In this document: positions 19,812 through 28,567 of the stretch, one piece after another
How the letters are laid out: the number at the start of each line of letters is the position of its first letter
Position numbering within the stretch: the stretch's first letter is position 1
NCBI RefSeq assembly: GCF_009913235.1
Contig: NZ_CP047897.1
Coordinates: 930,001-994,000, forward strand
Source: Nibribacter ruber
GTDB taxonomy: Bacteria > Bacteroidota > Bacteroidia > Cytophagales > Hymenobacteraceae
Reading direction: 5' to 3'
Length of the DNA: 64,000 bases
Made by a program: the position numbers and the translations under genes
Notes under the pieces: generated by a model
What the model saw: the letters and a program-made list of their open reading frames with translations, nothing else
Databases searched by the model: none
Told to the model about the DNA's origin: nothing

Positions 19812-21707
19812 ATGCGACAATTCCACTTCGGCTTGAGGAGCAAACTAAGCATTTTGCTTCTTCTTGTGCTGGTCACCTTCACCACGCAGGCCCAGAAAAA
19901 AGACGGCATTACCCGCATGGACCCTACCTTCTGGTGGGTGGGCATGAAGAATCCCAACCTGCAATTGTTGGTATACGGCCCCAACGCGGGCACGTATGAG
20001 TATTCCTTGAGCCATCCGGGTGTGACGCTGGTGAAGACCAACAAAGTAGAAAATCCCAACTACGCCTTCCTTGATTTGACCATCTCCCCTACTGCCAAGG
20101 CGGGTACGTTCACGCTTACCGGAAAAAAAGGCGGCAAAACCATCAAGCGCACCTATGAGTTGAAGGCGCGTACCGCAGAACCGAAGGCGCAAGGCCTAAA
20201 CGGCTCTGATTTTATCTACCTGGTCCTGCCCGACCGCTTCTCCAACGGTGACCCCAAGAACGACAAGTTCAAGGATATGGCCGACTCTAATGCGGACCGC
20301 AACAATCCTTTCTATAGACACGGCGGTGACATTAAGGGCATCCAGAATCACTTAGACTATTTCCAGGAATTTGGCGTGACGGCGCTTTGGCTGAACCCGG
20401 TCATAGAGAACAATCAGCCCTTAACAGATGAAGGCGGCACCAAACGCAGTGCCTACCATGGCTACGCCTTCACGGACCACTACAATGTAGACCGCCGTTT
20501 GGGTGGCAATGAAGCCTACAAAAAACTGGTGCTAGCCGCGCACGCCAGAGGCATGAAGATTGTGCAGGATGCCGTGTACAACCACGTGGGCATCAACCAC
20601 TGGTTTATCAAAGACATGCCCAGCAAAGACTGGGTGCACCAGTTCCCTAGCTATACCAACACCTCGCACAAATTCCAGCCCATCATTGACCCTAACGGCT
20701 CTAAAGCCGACTGGGACATCATGCTCAATGGCTGGTTCACGCCTTTCATGCCAGACCTGAACCACGAAAACAAACTGGTAGAGAATTATCTGATTCAGCA
20801 CGCGCTTTGGACGGTAGAGCATTTTGAGATTGATGCCTGGCGCATTGACACCTACATGTACAATGAGGACCAGTTCATGAACCGTTGCAATCAGGCCTTG
20901 CTAGATGAATATCCTAACATCCACATCTTCGGGGAGAGCTGGGTGAACAACGTAGTGGCTCAGGCTCGCTTTGTCCGTAACAACATCAACTTCCCCTTCA
21001 AGAGCAACCAGCCAAGCACCCTGGACTTTGTTTTGTTCAACGCTTTTAATGACGCCCTAAACCAGAACTTCGGTTGGGACGAAGGAGTGAGCAAAGTACA
21101 CCAGGTCCTGGCCCAAGATGCCGTGTATGCAGCCCCCATGAACCTGGTGACTTTCCTGGACAACCATGACATGAACCGCTATTTCTCTGTCATTGGCGAA
21201 GACCTGAACAAATACAAAATGGGCGTGACCTGGCTGTTAACCACACGCGGTATTCCTTCTTTGTATTATGGCACCGAGATTCTGATGAAGAACTTCAAAG
21301 ACCCAACGGACGCTGAGGTGCGCAAGGATTTCCCGGGCGGTTTTACAGGCGACAAGGAAAATAAATTCACTGCATCAGGCAGAAACGAGCGCGAGAATGA
21401 TGCGTTCAACTTTGTCAAGACCTTGGCCAACTACCGCAAGAATACCCCGGCCCTGCACTCGGGTAAACTCATGCAGTTTGTACCGCAGGACGGCATCTAC
21501 GTGTATTTCAGATACAACCAAGACAAGACAGTGATGGTGGCCACCAATACCACAGACAAAGAAGCAGACCTAAAAACTGAACGCTTTGCCGTGCGCATGA
21601 CTGGATTCACCAAAGCGCAGAACATCCTCACCAAGCAACCGGTAAGCAGTTTAAGCACTATTAAGATTCCGGCTAAAACGGCTTTGGTGCTGGAGTTACA
21701 GAAATAA
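19812..21707 (+). CDS. GH13 neopullulanase / cyclomaltodextrinase-like amylase (SusA-like)
   Basis: 631 residues. A signal peptide ends near FTTQAQ-KK, so it is probably periplasmic. An N-terminal cyclomaltodextrinase-type beta domain (PTFWWVGMKNPNLQLLVYG, residues about 35-118) precedes the GH13 barrel. Conserved regions: DAVYNH (253-258), AWRIDTYMY with the nucleophile D346, IFGESW with the acid E375, and FLDNHD ending at D453. Such enzymes open cyclodextrins and cut maltodextrins or pullulan. It sits second in the plus-strand series, between the six-hairpin protein and beta-phosphoglucomutase, which fits periplasmic trimming of imported oligosaccharides. Confidence 0.92.
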   Translation: MRQFHFGLRSKLSILLLLVLVTFTTQAQKKDGITRMDPTFWWVGMKNPNLQLLVYGPNAGTYEYSLSHPGVTLVKTNKVENPNYAFLDLTISPTAKAGTFTLTGKKGGKTIKRTYELKARTAEPKAQGLNGSDFIYLVLPDRFSNGDPKNDKFKDMADSNADRNNPFYRHGGDIKGIQNHLDYFQEFGVTALWLNPVIENNQPLTDEGGTKRSAYHGYAFTDHYNVDRRLGGNEAYKKLVLAAHARGMKIVQDAVYNHVGINHWFIKDMPSKDWVHQFPSYTNTSHKFQPIIDPNGSKADWDIMLNGWFTPFMPDLNHENKLVENYLIQHALWTVEHFEIDAWRIDTYMYNEDQFMNRCNQALLDEYPNIHIFGESWVNNVVAQARFVRNNINFPFKSNQPSTLDFVLFNAFNDALNQNFGWDEGVSKVHQVLAQDAVYAAPMNLVTFLDNHDMNRYFSVIGEDLNKYKMGVTWLLTTRGIPSLYYGTEILMKNFKDPTDAEVRKDFPGGFTGDKENKFTASGRNERENDAFNFVKTLANYRKNTPALHSGKLMQFVPQDGIYVYFRYNQDKTVMVATNTTDKEADLKTERFAVRMTGFTKAQNILTKQPVSSLSTIKIPAKTALVLELQK

Positions 21708-21710
21708 CCA

Positions 21711-21746
21711 GTTTTTGACCTGATTCCCGGAAAACAGGCCAAAAAC
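21711..21746. repeat. Dispersed intergenic palindrome, copy 10
   Basis: GTTTTTGACCTGATTCCC, then GGAAAACAGGCCAAAAAC; the outermost CG pair is lost. It begins three bases after a stop in a 93-bp gap. Confidence 0.82.
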
Positions 21747-21800
21747 AAAAGCAAATTTATACCTCCGTATGGAGGTCGAACATTATAAGAGCAGAAGTAG

Positions 21801-22460
21801 ATGAGCCAGATTACAGCGTGCCTTTTTGACTTAGACGGCGTTTTAGTAGACACCGCCGTGTACCACTACAAAGCCTGGCGCGACCTTGCCAACAGCCTGG
21901 GCATTGACTTCACCGAGGAAGACAATGAGCGCCTGAAAGGCGTGAGCCGCGTTAGGTCCCTGGAGATTATTCTGGAGATTGGCGGTCAGACCTTGGACCA
22001 AGAAAAGATGCTGGCCCTTTGCGAGCAGAAAAACACCGAGTACCTCAAAGACGTGGCCCAAATGACGCCCGCAGAGATACTGCCCGGTGTGGTAGATTTC
22101 CTGAAGACATTGAAGCAGGAAGGAATGCTGATTGCCTTGGGCTCTGCCAGTAAGAATGCCCAATTGATTCTGGAGCGCACCGGCTTACTCGGCTACTTTG
22201 ACGCCATCATTGACGGCCGACACGTCATCAACGGCAAGCCAGACCCAGAAGTGTTCCTGAAAGGCGCCGAAGCCCTTGGCGTTCAACCAGAAAACTGCGT
22301 GGTCTTTGAAGATGCGGTGGCTGGCGTAGAAGCCGCTAAAAACGCTGGCATGCGCTGTGTGGGGGTTGGTGAACCAGAGACCTTAGCAATGGCAGATATC
22401 GTGGTAAAAGACATGACGGAGATGTCAGTGGCTAGACTACGTGAACTAGGACAGAAATAA
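21801..22460 (+). CDS. pgmB: Beta-phosphoglucomutase
   Basis: 219 residues, a HAD-superfamily enzyme without a signal peptide. The nucleophile and acid/base Asp are in LFDLDGVLVDTAVYHYKAWR (D10, D12), the cap follows, and the later motifs are ALGSASKNA and NGKPDPEVFLKGA ... VVFEDAVAGVEAAK. The HYKAW signature after the nucleophile loop is typical of beta-PGM as opposed to other HAD phosphatases. It converts beta-glucose-1-phosphate to glucose-6-phosphate. The next gene is GH65 maltose phosphorylase, which makes exactly this substrate, so the pairing supports both calls. Confidence 0.94.
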   Translation: MSQITACLFDLDGVLVDTAVYHYKAWRDLANSLGIDFTEEDNERLKGVSRVRSLEIILEIGGQTLDQEKMLALCEQKNTEYLKDVAQMTPAEILPGVVDFLKTLKQEGMLIALGSASKNAQLILERTGLLGYFDAIIDGRHVINGKPDPEVFLKGAEALGVQPENCVVFEDAVAGVEAAKNAGMRCVGVGEPETLAMADIVVKDMTEMSVARLRELGQK

Positions 22461-22465
22461 GAAGC

Positions 22466-22503
22466 CGTTTTTGGCCTGATTATCAGAAAACAAGCCAAAA
22501 ACG
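22466..22503. repeat. Dispersed intergenic palindrome, copy 11
   Basis: CGTTTTTGGCCTGATTATC, then AGAAAACAAGCCAAAAACG, in the 109-bp gap between beta-PGM and maltose phosphorylase genes. Short CTTGATAC repeats follow it near 22533-22560. Confidence 0.87.
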
Positions 22504-22569
22504 AATACTTGAAACATATTAATAACTGAGTCTTGATACGTGTGTCTTGATTCTTGATACTAAAAAAGC

Positions 22570-24888
22570 ATGAAGCAATACCTTACCATAGATGAATGGT
22601 CCATCATTGAAGAAGGCTTCCGTCCAGAGTACAACCGTATTTCTGAGAGCGTCTTCAGTTTGGGCAACGGGCGCATGGGCCAGCGCGCCAACTTTGAGGA
22701 AACCTACACCGGCGAGACCCTGCAAGGCAATTACGTGGCAGGCGTGTACTACCCAGACAAAACGCGCGTGGGCTGGTGGAAGAACGGCTACCCAGAATAC
22801 TTCGCCAAGGTCTTGAACGCCGCCAACTGGATTGGTATTGATGTGCAACTAGACGGCGAAACCCTGGACCTGCACCACTGTCAGGTATTGGAGTTCAGAC
22901 GCGAGCTGAACATGCGCGAAGGTTGGTTAGAACGTACCTTTACGGCGCAGTTGCCCAGTGGCAAACAAGTGCGCGTGGTAGCCAAGCGATTCACCAGCAT
23001 TGTGGACGATGAGGTAGGCGCCATCAAGTATTGCCTTACGCCGCTTAACTTCTCGGGCACCATCACCTTCATGCCGTTTGTAGACGTGGACGTGATGAAC
23101 GCTGACTCCAACTATGATGAGAAGTTTTGGAACGAGGTCCAGAAGGAAGCCAAAGGCCTGGAGGGCTACGTGACCGCCGAAACCAAGAAAACCGCTTTTC
23201 ATGTGTGCACCGGCCAAAAGGTAAAAGTAACGGTAGACGGCGAGGAAGTATCTGTAGACGCATCAAACACGGAACGGGCTAAATATGTGGCTTCAACGTT
23301 CACAGTTTCTGCTAACCAGGACCAGGACGTGGTGGTATACAAGATTGCCGCCAACCTTTCTTCAGAAAATCACCCCAAGGAGCAATTGCTGGCCAAGACC
23401 AAAGAAGTAATTGCCCAAGCCTACGCCAAAGGTTTCAATCAATTGTTGTTAGAGCAAATAGATGCCTGGGCCGCCAAGTGGGAAGAAAGCGATATCATCA
23501 TTGAAGGAGATGCCTCTGCCCAGCAAGGCATCCGGTTTAACATCTTCCAGCTCAACCAAACCTACACCGGCGAAGATGAGCGCCTCAACATTGGCCCAAA
23601 AGGCTTTACCGGCGAGAAATACGGCGGGTCTACGTACTGGGACACAGAGGCCTACTGCCTGCCCTTCTACCTGGCCACCGCCGACCAACAAGTAGCGCGC
23701 AACCTCTTGGTATACCGTTACAAGCACTTGCAGAAAGCCATTGAAAACGCAGAGAAGCTGGGCTTTACCAATGGTGCGGCTTTGTACCCGATGGTGACCA
23801 TCAACGGCGAAGAGTGCCACAATGAATGGGAAATCACCTTCGAGGAGATTCACCGCAACGGCGCCATTGCGCACGCCATTTATGACTACATCCGGTACAC
23901 CGGTGATGACGCGTATTTAGCAGAGTATGGGGTGGAAGTGTTGGTAGGCATCTCAAGGTTCTGGGCACAGCGCGTGAACTGGTCGGCGGCCAAAAACCAG
24001 TACGTGATGCTGGGCGTGACCGGCCCGAACGAATACGAAAACAACGTTAACAACAACTGGTACACCTCTACCATTGCCACCTGGACGCTGGAATACACGC
24101 TCAAAGCTTTGAAGCATGTGCAGGAAACCAATCCAGCCCGCTACCAGGAATTGGTGAGTGTATTAAACCTGGACGAAGCCAAGGAAACCGCGCAATGGCA
24201 GCATGTCATTGACCACATGTTCTACGCCGAAGATAAAGACTTGGGCATCTTCCTGCAGCAGGACGGCTTCCTGGACAAAGAGCAGACCTTGGTGAAGGAC
24301 CTTCCGGCAGAAGACCGCCCCTTGAACCAGAAATGGTCCTGGGACAGAATCCTGCGCTCGGTGTTCATCAAGCAGGCCGACGTATTGCAAGGCATTTACT
24401 TGTTTGAGGACCGCTATGACCTGGAGACCATCCGGAGAAACTATGACTTCTATGAGCCGCGCACGGTACATGAATCGTCGTTGAGCCCATGTGTGCACTC
24501 TATACTGGCCGCCAAACTGGGTGATGAAGAGCGTGCCTATGAGTTCTACCTGCGCACCGCCCGTCTGGATCTGGACGATTACAACAACGACACCGAGGAT
24601 GGTTGCCATACCACCAGTATGGCCGGTACCTGGATGAGTGTGGTGCAGGGTTTTGGCGGAATGCGCGTGCGTGACAACCAGTTGCACTTCAATCCTTTCA
24701 TTCCGGCGGGCTGGTCCAGCTACTCGTTCAAGATTAGGTTTAGAGGTCATTTGTTAAAGGTGAAAGTGACCAATGAAGGCGTAGAGATTGAGAACCAGCA
24801 CATCCAGCCGCTGGCGCTTACCATCTTTGACCAACCACAGACCATTGAGGCCAATGGTAAAGTACAGCTGGCCCACAAAGTAGCGTAA
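22570..24888 (+). CDS. Glycoside hydrolase family 65 maltose phosphorylase
   Basis: 772 residues, cytoplasmic (no signal peptide). It splits maltose with phosphate into glucose and beta-glucose-1-phosphate. Family marks: the N-terminal beta-sandwich (SVFSLGNGRMGQRANFEE), WDTEAYCLPF near 357, ECHNEWEITFEEIHRNGAI near 416, the predicted catalytic acid E488 in GVTGPNEYENN, and HESSLSP in the phosphate-site region. Trehalose and kojibiose phosphorylases share the fold; the cluster context (beta-PGM next door, amylases around) favours maltose. Free glucose would go to the ROK glucokinase at 8983. Confidence 0.93.
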   Translation: MKQYLTIDEWSIIEEGFRPEYNRISESVFSLGNGRMGQRANFEETYTGETLQGNYVAGVYYPDKTRVGWWKNGYPEYFAKVLNAANWIGIDVQLDGETLDLHHCQVLEFRRELNMREGWLERTFTAQLPSGKQVRVVAKRFTSIVDDEVGAIKYCLTPLNFSGTITFMPFVDVDVMNADSNYDEKFWNEVQKEAKGLEGYVTAETKKTAFHVCTGQKVKVTVDGEEVSVDASNTERAKYVASTFTVSANQDQDVVVYKIAANLSSENHPKEQLLAKTKEVIAQAYAKGFNQLLLEQIDAWAAKWEESDIIIEGDASAQQGIRFNIFQLNQTYTGEDERLNIGPKGFTGEKYGGSTYWDTEAYCLPFYLATADQQVARNLLVYRYKHLQKAIENAEKLGFTNGAALYPMVTINGEECHNEWEITFEEIHRNGAIAHAIYDYIRYTGDDAYLAEYGVEVLVGISRFWAQRVNWSAAKNQYVMLGVTGPNEYENNVNNNWYTSTIATWTLEYTLKALKHVQETNPARYQELVSVLNLDEAKETAQWQHVIDHMFYAEDKDLGIFLQQDGFLDKEQTLVKDLPAEDRPLNQKWSWDRILRSVFIKQADVLQGIYLFEDRYDLETIRRNYDFYEPRTVHESSLSPCVHSILAAKLGDEERAYEFYLRTARLDLDDYNNDTEDGCHTTSMAGTWMSVVQGFGGMRVRDNQLHFNPFIPAGWSSYSFKIRFRGHLLKVKVTNEGVEIENQHIQPLALTIFDQPQTIEANGKVQLAHKVA

Positions 24889-24896
24889 TAAATAAA

Positions 24897-24942
24897 CTTC
24901 CGTTTTTGGCCTATTTTCTGGAAAACAGGCCAAAAACGGAAG
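24897..24942. repeat. Dispersed intergenic palindrome, copy 12
   Basis: CTTCCGTTTTTGGCCTATTTTC, then the inverse with one mismatch. It starts eight bases after the GH65 stop and is followed at once by a 127-bp inverted repeat. Confidence 0.92.
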
Positions 24943-24957
24943 CTTTTTCCCTTTCTA

Positions 24958-25084
24958 CTGGCGCGAGTCTCCAGACTCGTGACACAAGATGAGGTGAGTC
25001 TTCAGACTCAATAGAAACATACATAGAAACTGGAGTCTGGAGACTCCAACCATCCAATGTCACGAGTCTAGAGACTCGCGCCAG
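24958..25084. repeat. MITE/REP-like 127-bp element with 27-bp terminal inverted repeats
   Basis: The ends are CTGGCGCGAGTCTCCAGACT... and its inverse (24958-24984 against 25058-25084), matching at 26 of 27 positions. Inside are more GAGTCT/AGACTC hairpins. It has no coding capacity and lies between two co-directional genes of the maltodextrin series, 45 bases before the next ATG. It looks like a non-autonomous mobile or REP-type element; no transposase is in the window. Confidence 0.8.
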
Positions 25085-25128
25085 AATAAATCTTGATACT
25101 TGATACTCGCTACTTGATACCAAAAACT

Positions 25129-27021
25129 ATGAAACCTACGCAGCGTTCAATCCTGTCATTGGCTTTGCTGGCTTCGCTAGCGGTTGGTTGTAAATCGTCG
25201 GTGCCTAGCACTTCTACTATACCAGATAAAGAAACCACAGAAACGACTATGACTTCTTCTGAAGGTGCGACAGAAACACCCAATCCCTTCACCACAAATG
25301 AAGAGGTAACCGACCAGAAACTGGTGATTTACCAGATGATGACGCGTCTGTTTGGCAACAAGAAAACGGTGAACAAAACCTATGGCACCCTACAAGAAAA
25401 TGGCGTGGGCAAGTTCAACGACATCACAGACAAGGCGCTTCAGGAAATTAAGAAACTGGGCGCCACACACGTCTGGTACACCGGTGTTTTGGAGCACGCA
25501 CTCATGACAGACTATACCAAATTCGGTATACCCTTGGATGACGCTGATGTGATTAAAGGCCGTGCCGGTTCGCCTTATGCGATTAAGGATTACTATGACG
25601 TGAACCCAGACCTGGCGGTGGACGTGCGCAAACGCATGTCGGAGTTTGAAGCGCTGGTAAAACGCACGCACGGCAATAGCTTGAAGGTGATTATTGACTT
25701 CGTGCCCAACCACGTGGCTCGTAAATATCAGTCCGACGCCAAGCCGGCAGGTGTAGAGGATTTCGGGGCGAAGGATGATGTGACGGTTGGTTTTAAACCC
25801 AGCAACAACTTTTACTATTTGCCGGGCCAACCTTTACAAGTTCCATCTGGGTACAATGCCTTGAGCGCTTCGTTCAAAGGACCGCAGGAGGACGGCAAGT
25901 TCGCAGAGAATCCGGCAAAGGCATCTGGCAATGATGTGTTCAGCGCCACGCCTAGCGTAGATGACTGGTTTGAGACCGTGAAACTCAACTACGGCGTAGA
26001 TTATCAGAACAACCGCACCAAGCACTTCTCTCCTACCCCAGACACCTGGATTAAGATGCGCGACATTCTGTTGTATTGGGCCGGCAAGAAGGTGGACGGT
26101 TTTAGATGCGACATGGCCGAGATGGTGCCTGTGGAGTTTTGGGCCTGGGTGATACCGCAGGTGAAAGCCAAGTACCCAGACATCAAGTTCATCGCTGAGA
26201 TATACAACCCCAATGAGTACCACAACTACATTAAGACCGGCGGCTTCGACTATCTCTATGACAAAGTGGGCTTATATGACGGCGTGCGCCGTTTGATGGA
26301 GAACAAAGGAAAAGGCAATACCGCTGACATTACCAAAGTGTGGCAAGAGGAAAGCCGAGGCATCTCCAGCCACATGCTGCGCTTCTTAGAAAACCATGAT
26401 GAGCAACGCATTTCCTCTCCAGACTTCGCCGGTACGCCTTGGGCGGGCGTACCAGCCATGACGGTGAGTGCTACCTTGGGCAGCGGTCCGGTGTTGATTT
26501 ACTTTGGACAGGAAGTGGGTGAGCCGGGCAAAGGGCACGAGGGTTTTCAGGGCGAAGACGGCCGCACCACCATCTTTGACTATTGGGGCGTACCTACGCA
26601 CCAGGCCTGGATGAATGGCGGTAAATTTGACGGAGGCAAACTCACTGAAGATCAGCAGCGCCTACGCGAATTCTACGCTAAACTTTTGAATGTAAGCACC
26701 AGCCGCGAGGCCCTTCGGAAAGGCAAGATGTACGGCTTGACGGTGCAGGAAGGAATTGCGCCGGCGGGAACCTATGCCTACATTCGGCACACTGCCAATG
26801 AACGTATCTTGGTGGTGGTCAATTTCAACCGCACCGCCGCAGATTTCAGTTTGGCATTGCCAGCTCAAGCATTGTCTGCGGTAGGATTAGATAACAAAGG
26901 CACGCTTATCCTGCAAGATTTGCTTACCAGCATGCCGCCGTTGTTTTTGGAGCCTTCGGTAAAAACTAAAATTACGCTGGCACCTATGAGTGCGCATATA
27001 TTTCTGTTGCAGAAAAAATAG
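25129..27021 (+). CDS. GH13 alpha-amylase family lipoprotein
   Basis: 630 residues from the ATG at 25129; a longer frame from 25093 would add 12 non-signal residues, so I reject it. The lipobox LAVGC gives Cys21, and the residues after it (KSSVPST) lack the acidic surface-export signature, suggesting the periplasm. GH13 regions: DFVPNH (190-195), VDGFRCD with nucleophile D328, FIAEIYN with E357, FLENHDEQR with D424. Region I reads DFVPNH, as in several alpha-amylases and alpha-glucosidases. It lies between maltose phosphorylase and an MFS sugar carrier, so it probably makes small maltodextrins for uptake. Confidence 0.9.
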   Translation: MKPTQRSILSLALLASLAVGCKSSVPSTSTIPDKETTETTMTSSEGATETPNPFTTNEEVTDQKLVIYQMMTRLFGNKKTVNKTYGTLQENGVGKFNDITDKALQEIKKLGATHVWYTGVLEHALMTDYTKFGIPLDDADVIKGRAGSPYAIKDYYDVNPDLAVDVRKRMSEFEALVKRTHGNSLKVIIDFVPNHVARKYQSDAKPAGVEDFGAKDDVTVGFKPSNNFYYLPGQPLQVPSGYNALSASFKGPQEDGKFAENPAKASGNDVFSATPSVDDWFETVKLNYGVDYQNNRTKHFSPTPDTWIKMRDILLYWAGKKVDGFRCDMAEMVPVEFWAWVIPQVKAKYPDIKFIAEIYNPNEYHNYIKTGGFDYLYDKVGLYDGVRRLMENKGKGNTADITKVWQEESRGISSHMLRFLENHDEQRISSPDFAGTPWAGVPAMTVSATLGSGPVLIYFGQEVGEPGKGHEGFQGEDGRTTIFDYWGVPTHQAWMNGGKFDGGKLTEDQQRLREFYAKLLNVSTSREALRKGKMYGLTVQEGIAPAGTYAYIRHTANERILVVVNFNRTAADFSLALPAQALSAVGLDNKGTLILQDLLTSMPPLFLEPSVKTKITLAPMSAHIFLLQKK

Positions 27022-27104
27022 AAAGAGGCCCCGTTTCTCGGCTATTTTTCCCAAATTAAGACAAAACTGACCTAACCCTTTACCTAACAAACAAACCCCT
27101 GCCC

Positions 27105-28433
27105 ATGGCACAAACCTTACAGAACGCCACCTCCAAGCCACGGCTGGATTTCTGGCAAATCTGGAACATGAACTTCGGGTTCTTAGGAATCCAATTTGGC
27201 TTTGCCCTGCAGAACGCCAACGTAAGCCGCATTTTTGAAACCCTGGGCGCTACGGATATAGCCACTTTGTGGCTGGCTGCACCCGTGACTGGTTTGGTGG
27301 TACAGCCCATCATTGGCTACCTAAGCGACAAAACCTGGCACCCCGTGTTTGGCCGTCGCAAGCCTTACTTCATGATTGGCGCCTTACTTGCTTCGCTGTC
27401 TCTGTTCATAATGCCAAACTCTTCCGTGCTCTGGATGGCGGCAGGAATGCTCTGGATTTTGGATTCTTCCATTAACATCTCCATGGAGCCGTTCCGGGCC
27501 TTGGTGGGCGATTTGCTTCCTTCCAGCCAGCGGACGTCGGGCTTTGCGTTTCAGACGTTCTTCATTGGCGTGGGAGCCGTGGTGGCTTCCGCCCTGCCCT
27601 GGGTGCTGAATAATTGGTTTGACATGCCTAATACCGCCCCGGCAGGTGAAATCCCGCCATCGGTGAAATGGGCGTTCTACCTGGGTGGCGTGGTGTTCTT
27701 TTTAGCGGTGCTTTGGACGGTCATTAAAACCAAGGAATATCCCCCCGAGGACATGGACGCTTTTGAGCGCGAGAGAAGCGAGACTTCTTTCTGGGCGGGC
27801 ATGAAAGAAACTGTGCTGGGCATCTTCAAAATGCCGAAGACCATGCTGCAGTTGGCTATTGTGCAGTTCTTTACCTGGTTTGCACTTTTCTCCATGTGGA
27901 TTTTCACCACTCCCGCCATCACCAGCCACCTGTATCACACCACAGATAAAGCATCCAAACTCTACAATGAAGGCGCAGACTGGGTGGGCATTCTGTTTGC
28001 GGTCTATAACGGGGTTTCAGCTATTGCAGCTCTTTTACTGCCAACCTTGGCTAGAAAGACCAACCGCAAAATGACGCACCTCATTTGCCTGGTGATTGGC
28101 GGGTTGGGACTTATCTCCTTCTACTTCGTGAGCGACCCCAAAATGCTGATCATTTCTATGGTGGGTGTAGGGATTGCCTGGGCGAGTATCTTGTCTATGC
28201 CATACGCTATTCTTGCGGGATCACTGCCTAGTAATCGCATGGGCTATTACATGGGCGTGTTTAACTTCTTCATTGTGATTCCGCAGATTGTAGCCGGGTC
28301 TTTGTTGGACTTCTTCAACAAGCATGTATTTGGAGGCGAGTCTATCTATGTTTTGGTCTTAGGCGGATGCTCTATGGTGCTGGCTGGCTTGCTAACGCTG
28401 TTTGTGAAAGACGTAGACGAAGCCGTAGAATAG
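27105..28433 (+). CDS. MFS sugar transporter (SLC45/GPH-like), probable maltose carrier
   Basis: 442 residues, about 12 membrane segments. The opening WQIWNMNFGFLGIQFGFAL and the cytoplasmic loop motif GYLSDKTWHPVFGRRKPYF are typical of the SLC45/sucrose-maltose carriers often found in Bacteroidota starch loci; the long stretch INISMEPFRALVGDLLP also fits. It would bring maltose or glucose from periplasm to cytoplasm, upstream of the phosphorylase. It is the last gene of the plus-strand series and ends in a strong terminator fused to a palindrome. Confidence 0.85.
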   Translation: MAQTLQNATSKPRLDFWQIWNMNFGFLGIQFGFALQNANVSRIFETLGATDIATLWLAAPVTGLVVQPIIGYLSDKTWHPVFGRRKPYFMIGALLASLSLFIMPNSSVLWMAAGMLWILDSSINISMEPFRALVGDLLPSSQRTSGFAFQTFFIGVGAVVASALPWVLNNWFDMPNTAPAGEIPPSVKWAFYLGGVVFFLAVLWTVIKTKEYPPEDMDAFERERSETSFWAGMKETVLGIFKMPKTMLQLAIVQFFTWFALFSMWIFTTPAITSHLYHTTDKASKLYNEGADWVGILFAVYNGVSAIAALLLPTLARKTNRKMTHLICLVIGGLGLISFYFVSDPKMLIISMVGVGIAWASILSMPYAILAGSLPSNRMGYYMGVFNFFIVIPQIVAGSLLDFFNKHVFGGESIYVLVLGGCSMVLAGLLTLFVKDVDEAVE

Positions 28434-28453
28434 ATATTGGCAAATCAATTGAT

Positions 28454-28496
28454 AAAACGAAGAAGCCCCAGTCCAACGCTGGGGCTTCTTCGTTTT
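28454..28496 (+). terminator. Terminator of the maltodextrin gene series, joined to palindrome copy 13
   Basis: An 18-bp stem (AAAACGAAGAAGCCCCAG with its inverse) has loop TCCAACG and ends in CGTTTTT, which is also the start of the next palindrome. Confidence 0.92.
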
Positions 28497-28528
28497 TGGG
28501 CTGTTTTCTGGAAAATAGGCTAAAAACG
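28491..28528. repeat. Dispersed intergenic palindrome, copy 13
   Basis: CGTTTTTGGGCTGTTTTC, then GGAAAATAGGCTAAAAACG. It overlaps the preceding terminator T-tract in the same way as copy 5. Confidence 0.9.
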
Positions 28529-28567
28529 AACCAATCTGAAGTCAGAAATTAAGGAAATAAATGTTTC

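Noticed and set aside
27022-27104. Possible palindrome copy between the GH13 lipoprotein and MFS genes
   Set aside because: CGTTTCTCGGCTATTTTTC has no convincing inverse arm, so this gap is left as the exception in the series.
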